A stretch of DNA of 64,000 nt. It comes from Acidobacteriaceae bacterium dw_441. Its GTDB lineage: Bacteria; Acidobacteriota; Terriglobia; Terriglobales; Acidobacteriaceae. Below are positions 9,025-16,654 of the stretch, in pieces. The translations under genes and the position numbers were made by a program. Numbering within the stretch: the stretch's first letter is position 1; every line of letters starts with the position of its first letter. The notes under the pieces are model-generated. The model did no database searches and was not told where the DNA came from. It saw only the letters and a list, made by a program, of their open reading frames with translations. Location of the stretch: the NCBI GenBank assembly GCA_018449715.1, contig JAAVVA010000004.1:248001-312000 (forward strand), read 5' to 3'.

Positions 9025-10450
9025 TCGTCGATTCAGAACAGCGGCCTGGCGCATCTCCTTGTGGGGGGCGCTTACCTTTGCGTTGGGAACGACTCTCATT
9101 TTTGGTTATGTGCAGAGTTATTTCGCGAACGATCTGCAAAAACATACCGACTCCTGGCTCACCGGAGAACTGGCTGTACTTGCGGATGTTGCGCAGAGAA
9201 CGCCGGACGATCAATTGCATGATGCAGTGATTCGCGAGGTGGCGGAGTTGGCAAGTCGAGAAGCCCCACACGCGGACGAGAGTCCGAGCGCAATCGATCG
9301 GACCGTCTTTTTTCTGATGACAGATGCTGATTACAAACCCTTGCTTCATACAGGAGCGGGCCAGCCATATTCCAACATCAGCTCTATTTTGAGAAGCAGG
9401 GTAACAACATCTGTTCCTCGCAATGTCTTGCTTCCGGGATTCGATCGTCCCTTTCGTGTAGCAGAGATGGACCTGTCGAACCGTCAGCACATTTATCTTG
9501 GCTTTTCCACGCTGTATGAAAGCAAAGTCCTTTCAACATTGCGGATTCAGTTCGTTGCAATCTGGTTCGCAATGATTCTTCTGGGCAGTGGAATCCTGTT
9601 TGTTACGACAAGAAGCATGTTGCAACGAGTTCAGGCGATTTCCAATACCGCAGCACAGATCGGAAGAGATAACCTCGCGGCGCGAGTACCTGTCAGCGAG
9701 CGGAACGACGAAATCTCTTATTTGTCCGTCACGTTTAACCAGATGCTTGACCGTATTCAAGCAGCAGTACAGCAGCTGCATACGATGACCGATGCAATCG
9801 CGCATGACCTCCGCAGCCCTATCACTGCAATTCGCGGACGACTCGAGCTTGCGCTGATGGAACCACATGCCAATGCGAAGGAAGAAACGCTTGCGTCTTC
9901 GATTGAAGAGCTGGATCGGCTGACCAGTCTGCTCGATATGTCGCTCGACGTGTCGGAGGCAAATGCAGATGCGTTGAAGCTCCATAAACAGCCCTTCGAG
10001 CTGCAGGAGCTTGTTCGAGATCTGGTGAATCTTTATGAGCCGGTCTTTGCCGAGGCTGGGCTTACGATCTGTCTTAGAAACCAGAATCAAACCTCGATAT
10101 GTGCTGATGCTGCTTTATTGCAGCGTGTCATTTTCAACCTGTTCGACAACGAGGTAAGACATCTTTCTCCGGCCAGAACTGTAACCATTGCGGTGGAGAG
10201 GCGCGACGCCTATGGTGTGCTGACAATCGAAGACGATGGCCCGGGTTTTTCAGAGGAGATACTTCCCGTTCTCTTCGAGCCATATGTGAAGAGGAAGGAC
10301 TCTCCGGGGCATGGACTGGGTCTGGCTTTTGTAGCCGCAATCGTGCGCGCACATCAGGGAAGGGTGACGGCAACGAATAAACCTCAGGGAGGGGCTTCGA
10401 TTGCGATTGAATTGCCTTCTTTCGAAGCTGCTCGCGAGCGATCGACCTGA
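9005..10450 (+). CDS. Sensor histidine kinase (partner of the 8350 regulator)
   Basis: 481 residues from ATG 9005, which lies inside the end of the regulator gene. The longer reading from 8957 would overlap by 68 bp and lacks a membrane-first N-terminus. Two transmembrane helices (about 15-35 and 180-200) flank a periplasmic sensor loop. A HAMP domain follows, then the His box AHDLRSPITAIR, the N box (NLFDNEVRHLSP) and G boxes (DDGPGF, GHGLGLAFV). All catalytic motifs are intact. It converges on the broken kinase at 10454-11894. Confidence 0.92.
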   Translation: MSSKTADRRFRTAAWRISLWGALTFALGTTLIFGYVQSYFANDLQKHTDSWLTGELAVLADVAQRTPDDQLHDAVIREVAELASREAPHADESPSAIDRTVFFLMTDADYKPLLHTGAGQPYSNISSILRSRVTTSVPRNVLLPGFDRPFRVAEMDLSNRQHIYLGFSTLYESKVLSTLRIQFVAIWFAMILLGSGILFVTTRSMLQRVQAISNTAAQIGRDNLAARVPVSERNDEISYLSVTFNQMLDRIQAAVQQLHTMTDAIAHDLRSPITAIRGRLELALMEPHANAKEETLASSIEELDRLTSLLDMSLDVSEANADALKLHKQPFELQELVRDLVNLYEPVFAEAGLTICLRNQNQTSICADAALLQRVIFNLFDNEVRHLSPARTVTIAVERRDAYGVLTIEDDGPGFSEEILPVLFEPYVKRKDSPGHGLGLAFVAAIVRAHQGRVTATNKPQGGASIAIELPSFEAARERST

Positions 10451-10453
10451 GGT

Positions 10454-11894
10454 TATGACTCTGCGATGGAGAGAGAGGATTCGGAAAAAATGGAAGCTCG
10501 GCAGACTTCGACAAGGACACGGTAAAGGTGCTTCCATCGCCGGGTATCGAGTCTACTGTAATGATGGCATGGTGCGCTTGAATGATCCATTGTGCAATCG
10601 CGAGTCCCAGGCCACTGCTGCCCTCATCCTGAGTTCTCGAGCGATCGACGCGATAGAAGCGGTCGAATATCTTCGGCAACGCATCCTCCGAGATGCCGAT
10701 GCCGTCATCGCTGACGCGCAGATAAATGTTGTGTGCGTCGGTTGAGAGTGAGAGGGAGATGCCCCCTTCGGAAGGGGTGTATTTGATCGCATTGTCGACG
10801 AGGATGCCAGTCATGCGGCGAAGAAGAGACGCGTCTCCATATGTCCATACCTCGGGATCAATCTGTGTCCGAAGCGTCTGCTGTTTCAGGTTCGCTTTCG
10901 CCTGCAGGTTTTCTGCGACCTCGGTTGCGATCTGCGATAGCGATACGGCCTGCATATCGCAGTCCTGTTCCATGATGTCTGCTCGTGTAATCGTCAAAAG
11001 ATCCTGTAGCAGGCCCGAGGTCGCTTCGTACTCTGAAGAGATGGTGCGCAACGCGGCTCTGTACTCATCTTCTGTGCGCTGACGGAGCAGGGCCAGCGAA
11101 GCGGTCGTAAGCATCACCGTGATGGTCGTTCTCAGGTCATGGGAGATGTCTTCCGTAAATTGTGTCAGTTTGTTGACCGCGGTATGAAGACGTTCGAGCA
11201 ACTCGTTCCATGTCTCAGCCAGCACCTGTAACTCATCAGAAGTATCGGGCACAGGTAGTCTTCGTTGTAGATCATGGATGCCGATACTGCGTGCTTCTGC
11301 TGTCATCTCGCGAACGGGCCTGAGTGCGCGATCGCTTAAAAGGAAACCTCCTGCTGCGGAGGCAAGAAGAAGAAGAGGACAGAAAAGAAGGTACGAGTTA
11401 CGCACGCTTTCAAGAATCTCCGTGTGTTCATCGATCTTTCCCGAAAGCGATAACCTGACATTTCGGTCGCCGAGCGCAACTACATGATCGAGCGTCCGCA
11501 CCGTATGTCCGTTGCGTTTAACCAATCCAAAACAACGTTCGATACATGATTTATTCGGTCACGGAATTTTATATTCCGTAACGCCGGATGAGGAGTAAAT
11601 CAGAGTTCCATCAAGCTCATACATCTGGACGATATCTGTGGGGGCAATAGCAGTGCTCAGGCGATCCAGTTTCTCTGTCAGCGTCAGAGTCTGATCATGC
11701 GCTGGCCATGTGTCAAGAAAGCGGAGAGAGCGATCTTCGCGCGCCTGCATGGTTCCTTCACGCGAGGTCTCGAGCGCATAGTTCATGTACACATAGGAGA
11801 AGCAGCCAAGGCAGACCATCGAGAGCAGAGCGAAGATGATGTAGAGCGTGGCGAGTTTGAGGCGAAGTGAGCGGAGGCGCAGCGCGAACTTCAT
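10454..11894 (-). pseudogene. Broken sensor histidine kinase (CusS/heavy-metal sensor type)
   Basis: Two pieces lie in one frame. Residues 1-111 (from ATG 11894, with the first membrane helix and sensor region) end at an in-frame TGA at 11559-11561. The rest resumes directly with the second membrane helix, HAMP, His box SHDLRTTITVML, N box and G boxes (DDGIGISED, GSSGLGLAIAQ). The natural C-terminus GSTFTVSLS is reached near 10505. The frame has lost its stop and stays open to 10134 in low-complexity sequence antisense to the neighbouring kinase. Another frame has TAA close to 10454, suggesting a 1-base indel there. ATG 11894 still overlaps the regulator's stop (ATGA). An ORF from 11525 to 10134 remains but lacks the sensor half. 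Confidence 0.8.
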
Positions 11895-12564
11895 CGGGGA
11901 GAGACCAGCATGTATCCGAGAGAACGAACGGTTCGAATGATGCTCTCCTCTCCCTTGATGTCGATCTTTGAGCGCAGACTGTGGATGTAGAAATCGACGC
12001 TGCCGTCGCTGACGTCAGTATCAAAGGCCATCCCGCCTCGCGCAGTTGGTTGCGAGTAACGACCTTGTTGGAGCGGCGCACCAGCAGCTTCAGCAGCGTG
12101 TACTCTTTTTTTGTCAAAGTAATATTTCACTCGTGGCGACTGACAATGTAATTGTCTGTGTCGAGATTGAGGTCGCCCGCAGAGATAATGCGTGATTGCA
12201 GTGTGGGGCGACGGCGTCCTATAGCGCGAATGCGGGCAATAAAGACCTGGATCTGAAATGGCTTTGTGAGATAGTCGTCCGCTCCAAGATTTAATCCGTT
12301 CACGATGTCGGGAATTGTGTCCTTCGCGGTGAGCATAAGGATAGGGACTACACACTTGGCGGCGCGGACCTCTTTCAGAATAGAGAAGCCATCAAGACCG
12401 GGAAGCATGACGTCGAGAACAGCTACGTGAAACGGTGCACCAAGTAAAAGATCGCGGCCCTCATCGCCACGTTCCGCAATGGTGATGTGGTGACCATCTT
12501 CTATAAGGCTCTGGCGCAGTATGTTGCAGATGCGTTTGTTGTCTTCAGCAACAAGAATATTCAT
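11891..12564 (-). pseudogene. Broken OmpR-family response regulator
   Basis: The receiver is complete (ED at 7-8, VLDVMLPGLDG, TKPF) for about 145 codons. An in-frame TGA follows at 12127-12129, between VSRHE and NITLTKKEYTLL. The same frame continues into the winged helix up to NQLREA, then a 1-base indel near 12030 moves the remainder (FDTDVSDGSVDFYIHSLRSK to GYMLVSPR) into another frame, which ends at 11891. One nonsense plus one frameshift separate the phosphorylation domain from the DNA-binding domain. The final TGA overlaps the kinase ATG, which confirms the ancestral frame. Without the winged helix, the surviving receiver could not bind DNA. Confidence 0.85.
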
Positions 12565-12641
12565 AACTTATCTATTGATTACACCCTCCACGCAGATTTG
12601 CAGACAGCCATTTTGTGAATTCCCTGTAGCAGTCCGCCCCT

Positions 12642-12659
12642 TTCTAAGACTGTTCTAAG
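12642..12659. promoter_or_regulatory. 11-bp-period direct repeat, probable response-regulator operator
   Basis: TTCTAAG at 12642-12648 and again at 12653-12659, one helical turn apart, lies between the divergent dead regulator (start 12564) and the small secreted-protein gene (start 12748). OmpR-family winged helices bind tandem half-sites with this spacing, so it is a good candidate for the ancestral site of the broken regulator. Confidence 0.5.
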
Positions 12660-12747
12660 GGAGCCCCTTTTGAATCGGAGCATTGGGAAAACAGGGTGAT
12701 CTCAAGTTGCGGAGAACTCATGCCGCATCGGTTCCAGGAGATATCAA

Positions 12748-13250
12748 ATGTTTGTCTTTACGCGCAAAACAACGCTTTCCGTTTCCCTGATCTTTGGCCT
12801 GATGCCCGCTGTTGTTAATGCCCAGTCTCAGCACCCAGGCACATACATGCATGTTCATGCTCCTTTTGCGCAGTCGCTGGTAATGAAGGTTAAGGCCGCT
12901 CATAACGACGACCTGGTCAAGCTGGGGTTGCACGCGGTTCCTCCAGGAGAGAGCGATAACGTGATCGTCGCAAACATCACTCCTTCGAAGAATGGGAAGA
13001 AATCTTCCGCGGTCGATATGGAGAAGCTTGCTAACGGAAAGCCCGTTGCAGTGCGGCTTGATAAGGAGAAGTGCTTCGATCTTCTTATTCCGATCACAGA
13101 CGCGAAGGGCGCGATATCAGCGGTGGCTTTGTCGTGATGGAGGTTCCTTATACCAAGGCTTCCTCGGAAGAAGAAGCGTTGCGGATTGGTGTCGCTGTTC
13201 GTGACGACATGCAGCGGCAGATTCCCAGCAAGGAAGCTCTCTACAAGTAA
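12748..13250 (+). pseudogene. Small secreted protein of unknown function, frameshifted
   Basis: Starts at ATG 12748 behind a good ribosome site (CAGGAG). It encodes a signal peptide (to about residue 26, VNAQSQ) and about 95 further residues. The frame then hits TGA at 13135-13137. A second frame opens exactly at 13113 and reads DISGGFVVMEVPYTK through to SKEALYK and a TAA at 13248-13250, 34 bp before the TonB receptor. A one-base deletion near 13112 joins the two into a ~167-residue protein. I do not recognise the family. Position suggests a periplasmic partner of the adjacent receptor. Confidence 0.7.
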
Positions 13251-13283
13251 GAGCGGCATAAGCCGACGAAAGGATGGAATGCC

Positions 13284-14090
13284 GTGAAACGAATCACGCC
13301 GTTGTTCTTGCTGCTGTTGTCTGTGTTGCGGCTTAGCGCGCAGACAGATCGAGCAATGCTGACAGGAACGATCTCTGATGCCTCAGGCGCTCGTGTGGCC
13401 GGTGCGAAGATCGTAGTTACTTCAATCAGTACAGATACTCGTCGCGAGACTGAGACGAATAAGGCTGGAGTCTATACTGTCACCTCTCTTTCGACCGGAA
13501 TTTATAGCGTTTCGATTGAAGCCGCAGGGTTTGCTTCCTCCAGGGTGGAGAACCTTACGCTGGATGTGGGACAGGTTCGTACGCTCGACCGGAAGCTGGC
13601 CGTTGCGGGAGGATCGGAGCAGATCGAGGTCAATCCCGAGTCGGGTCTATCGAAGTCATCCGCGGAGATTGGAGGTGTTGTTTATGGCAAGCAGGCGACG
13701 GAGATTCCTCTAAACGGACGTAACTATATCGGCTTGGTCTCGCTTGCGCCCGGTGTGATCGATTCCGGCACGGGAACGCAGCAGGATATGCGCTTCGCTG
13801 GTCTCTCTGCCGAAGACAACACGTGGCATCTCGATGGCGTGGATAACTCCGGCATCAATCACCAGTACCAGAAGGTCGATCTTCATCTTCAGGTTTAGAC
13901 GGAGGCAATTGCCGAGTTTCGTGCCAACGGTGTTGCTTACAGCGCCGACCAGGGAGGCACGGCGGGAGGCCAGGTCGAAGTGGTATCGAAGACGGGCAGC
14001 GACCAGTTTCACGGGGTGCTGCGTTCTTGTCTGGACCGGAACGAGTCTTGCGCTCAGCAGGTCTCGCCTTTGGAAGGCAGCGCGACACCT
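13284..14090 (+). pseudogene. Remnant of TonB-dependent receptor with carboxypeptidase-regulatory domain
   Basis: GTG start, signal peptide (LLLLSVLRLSAQ), then the carboxypeptidase-regulatory-like domain (about 22-105) and the start of the plug domain (IPLNGRNYIGLVSLAPGV, DGVDNSGINHQ). TAG at 13896-13898 breaks the frame just after LHLQV. Plug sequence resumes in the same frame (EAIAEFRANGVAYSADQGG, GGQVEVVSKTGSDQFHG) and homology is lost near 14020. Acidobacterial receptors of this class usually exceed 1000 residues, so about three quarters, including the whole beta barrel, is missing. The remnant ends just before the terminator of the opposing cold-shock gene. Confidence 0.85.
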
Positions 14091-14106
14091 GTCTTTGGGG
14101 CAACAG

Positions 14107-14139
14107 AAAAAGGCCTCTCTATAAATAGAGAGGCCTTTT
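14107..14139 (-). terminator. Intrinsic terminator of the cold-shock gene
   Basis: Stem AGAGAGGCCTTTT pairs with AAAAGGCCTCTCT across a 6-base loop and is followed on the minus strand by a T run. Plus-strand T residues also follow, so it can work both ways. Confidence 0.85.
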
Positions 14140-14157
14140 GTATTTCAGAACTGATTC

Positions 14158-14358
14158 TTAGAGAACCTGAACGTTCTCAGCCTGCCAGCCCTTGGGTCCC
14201 TTGACCACGTTGAACTGAACAGCCTGGCCTTCCTGCAGCGAGCGGAAGCCGTTGCTCTGAATCGCGGAGTAATGAACGAAAACATCCTCTCCGCTGTTGC
14301 GGCTCAGAAAGCCAAAACCCTTCGCATCGTTGAACCACTTAACAATTCCCTGTTCCAT
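14158..14358 (-). CDS. cspA: Cold-shock protein (CspA family)
   Basis: 66 residues, a single cold-shock domain. RNP1 KGFGFLS and RNP2 DVFVHYSAI are intact, with the usual start [17 protein letters not shown]. It binds single-stranded RNA and DNA and acts as an RNA chaperone in cold or stationary-phase adaptation. Single-gene unit with its own terminator at 14107-14139. The ~140-bp stretch before it shows nothing definite. Confidence 0.96.
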   Translation of the reverse strand: MEQGIVKWFNDAKGFGFLSRNSGEDVFVHYSAIQSNGFRSLQEGQAVQFNVVKGPKGWQAENVQVL

Positions 14359-14501
14359 GAACTTATTCCTCTAAATAATGTTGTGTACCGCTGAAACGCA
14401 ATGTGGATATCTCTGCGAGTTGGAGCGTACAGCCAGGAACAAGCAAGAACCAGATCGGAATCGACGATCCTCTTCAGGATACAGGAGTCGGATGAATTCG
14501 T

Positions 14502-15818
14502 CTACCGAATGGTTTCTATTTTTCTGCGAGGCGTAGCCGACTGGAAAAGGTAGACGCCCAGCACCGTAATCAGCGGCTCCAGCGGGTGCCGGAAACGGGC
14601 ATGCACCGTGACGAGGTAATACGGAAGAGGCAGCAGAAGGAAGGCCCACGCAAGAAGCCATGCGGCGGGGATGCGGTTCCTGAGAGCGAGGGCAAGTCCG
14701 AGCAGTCCAGCTAAGCTTATGAATCCAAAGTTGATAAGTCGCGGAACCTCAAGCTGCCACTTCGCATCTGAGGGAACGCCCGCCCAGAAGAGGCAGACGC
14801 GCTTGAGGGAGTTTACGACGAACCGTCCCCGATCGGCGCGGATGGTTTGCTGCGCCAGTTTGCCGCGCATCTCGGCGTACCGCACCTCGCCCATCTGGGA
14901 GTAGAGCTTGAGTTGCTCGGTGGACTGGTTAGGGTGGTTGTACTCCATCAGCAGGCCCTGCGCTCCGGGGCCGTTACCCAGCGCGGCCTCGACGCCGAGA
15001 TTTCCACGGAGGGGGATGAGGCGGTGGAAAACTGCATAATTCCGCATCTCCCACGGAGCGAGGCAGGCGAGGAAGATCAGTGTCGCGAGGATCGGGTCGC
15101 GCAGAGACTGCGGCCCCTTCCATGTGCCGACCAGAATCCACAGGCCGCATAGCGGGAGAAAGAGCAGCAGGCTGGAGTTCGACAGCGCGATCATCCCCCA
15201 CAGCAGGGCGAAGACGATCCAGCCTGCGGTGAGGGCATTCTTCTGCATCGCGGGCTGGTTTCTTCCGATGCCGCGCATACGAAGCGCCAGCAGAATGACC
15301 CACGTGAACAGGCAGGTGGTCAGGGTCATCTCCCAGAACCAGCGCACGGAGTACTGCAGCGCCGCCGGATACAGCGCCCAGATCCACCCGGCCCAGACGG
15401 CATTCCTCCGCGAGAAGCAGCGGTTGCCGATCTCCCAGACGGCCATCGCCGTCGCAGCGGAGAGGAGGCTGTTGATGACCAGAATGACCCACGCCGAGAG
15501 CGCCGTATAGATTCCAAAGAGTTTGAAGGTGCCTGCCAGCAGCAGAGGGTAGAGTGGAGGCAGCCATGCCGTCGGCCCCGTCTGCCCGCGAAACGGGCTT
15601 GCGTAGCCATAGCCGCTGACCAGCGACCGCGCAATGCGGCCAGCCTCCCATCCGAAGGGGAAGTGATCGTCGTAGGCGCGCACTCGATAGGTGTGGGCCA
15701 GCGTGATGTAAAGGACGCGGAGGAGGAAGGCTACCCAGAACAGTCGCCACGGCGCGCGAAGATCGCCTGCAGCGCGGGAGTCTTCAGCCAGCATCCACGT
15801 CCGGAGGCGATGAAGCAT
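14502..15818 (-). CDS. Membrane glycosyltransferase (GT39/PMT-like)
   Basis: 438 residues, about nine or ten hydrophobic segments. After the first helix the loop RVRAYDDHFPFGWEAGRI carries the paired acidic residues expected in the first periplasmic loop of GT-C enzymes. The C-terminal HARFRHPLEPL motif is typical of bacterial family-39 members, which move a sugar from a polyprenyl-phosphate donor at the periplasmic face. I chose ATG 15818. The frame stays open to 16274, but that extension is antisense to dut and shows no family features. Acceptor unknown. Divergent from dut, 114 bp apart. Confidence 0.82.
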   Translation of the reverse strand: MLHRLRTWMLAEDSRAAGDLRAPWRLFWVAFLLRVLYITLAHTYRVRAYDDHFPFGWEAGRIARSLVSGYGYASPFRGQTGPTAWLPPLYPLLLAGTFKLFGIYTALSAWVILVINSLLSAATAMAVWEIGNRCFSRRNAVWAGWIWALYPAALQYSVRWFWEMTLTTCLFTWVILLALRMRGIGRNQPAMQKNALTAGWIVFALLWGMIALSNSSLLLFLPLCGLWILVGTWKGPQSLRDPILATLIFLACLAPWEMRNYAVFHRLIPLRGNLGVEAALGNGPGAQGLLMEYNHPNQSTEQLKLYSQMGEVRYAEMRGKLAQQTIRADRGRFVVNSLKRVCLFWAGVPSDAKWQLEVPRLINFGFISLAGLLGLALALRNRIPAAWLLAWAFLLLPLPYYLVTVHARFRHPLEPLITVLGVYLFQSATPRRKIETIR

Positions 15819-15932
15819 CGTGGTTTTGATTTTAGCGTTACGGACGGGTTTTCCATCCGCCGGTGTTTGCTTTTCGTTTCCTCCCCGGCGATGATCGCTG
15901 AGGCGATTTTTGTTCAGGAGAAGGAGTTGAGG

Positions 15933-16373
15933 ATGAGTCAGTCGGTTCGGATCAAGGTGAAGAAGCTGGTCGAGGGAGCGCAACTGCCGCGCTACGCGCA
16001 TGTGGGCGAGTACGGCGATTTGGCTGCGGACCTCTATGCCTCCGAGGGCTTGATCCTTGAACCGGGCTCGACGGTTCTGGTACCCACCGGCATCGCGATG
16101 GAGTTTCCCTCGACGCACGGCGCTCTGGTCGAAGACCGCTCCGGCTTGGCCGTCAAGGCGATCACCACGCTGGCCGGGGTGATCGATCCCGGTTATCGCG
16201 GAGAGATTAAGGTGGTGGTGACGAATCTTGGGGTGTCGGCCTTCGAGGTCAAACCGGGCGACCGCATCGCGCAACTCAGGATCGTGCAGCGCATCCAGGC
16301 CGAGTTCGACGTGGTCGAGGATCTGGGCGAGGCCACACGCGGGGCGGGAGGCTTCGGAAGCACCGGGGTTTAG
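15933..16373 (+). CDS. dut: Deoxyuridine 5'-triphosphate nucleotidohydrolase
   Basis: Hydrolyses dUTP to dUMP and pyrophosphate, keeping uracil out of DNA and feeding dTMP synthesis. 146 residues, the length of trimeric dUTPases. Motifs are visible in order: DLAADLYA-type motif 1, motif 2 DRSGLAVK, motif 3 GVIDPGYRGEIKVVVTN, motif 4 PGDRIAQLRI and the glycine-rich C-terminal arm RGAGGFGSTGV. ATG 15933 follows AGGAGTTGAGG. The open frame upstream to 15663 has no homology and is rejected. Confidence 0.95.
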   Translation: MSQSVRIKVKKLVEGAQLPRYAHVGEYGDLAADLYASEGLILEPGSTVLVPTGIAMEFPSTHGALVEDRSGLAVKAITTLAGVIDPGYRGEIKVVVTNLGVSAFEVKPGDRIAQLRIVQRIQAEFDVVEDLGEATRGAGGFGSTGV

Positions 16374-16413
16374 CCGCTATCTGATTGCTTTTGCTGGAAG
16401 TGGAAGGATGTTC

Positions 16414-16563
16414 GGGTGCCCCATCCTTTGCGGCTTCATCGCAAAGGGTGGGATGACGGATGCCTGTCGCTGGAAGTTTTAAAAGCAGATGGCGGTCCCG
16501 GTATGAACATCTGCATCCCGTCCTTCCCGGCGATAAGACTGTCGGAAAGGACGGTGTACCCGA
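16414..16563. repeat. BIME-like double-hairpin repeat, copy 1
   Basis: Left arm GGGTGCCCCATCCTTTGCG folds with CGCAAAGGGTGGG. The right arm is its inverted copy (CATCCCGTCCTTCC to AAAGGACGGTGTACCC), degenerate at several positions. It lies between dut and purL. It is the most diverged copy and carries the shared middle GGAAGTTTTAAAAGC. Confidence 0.8.
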
Positions 16564-16654
16564 TGATCCGGCAAATCCTTGTTGGCAGATCGGGCCGCCC
16601 TTTTCCGCAGAGCGCAAAACCCTTCCCATGTCACGTACAATTAACCTGCGAGCC

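Noticed and set aside
10134-10450. Extra C-terminal domain of the second kinase
   Set aside because: Low-complexity Arg/Ser/Pro sequence antisense to a conserved gene; explained by a lost stop.
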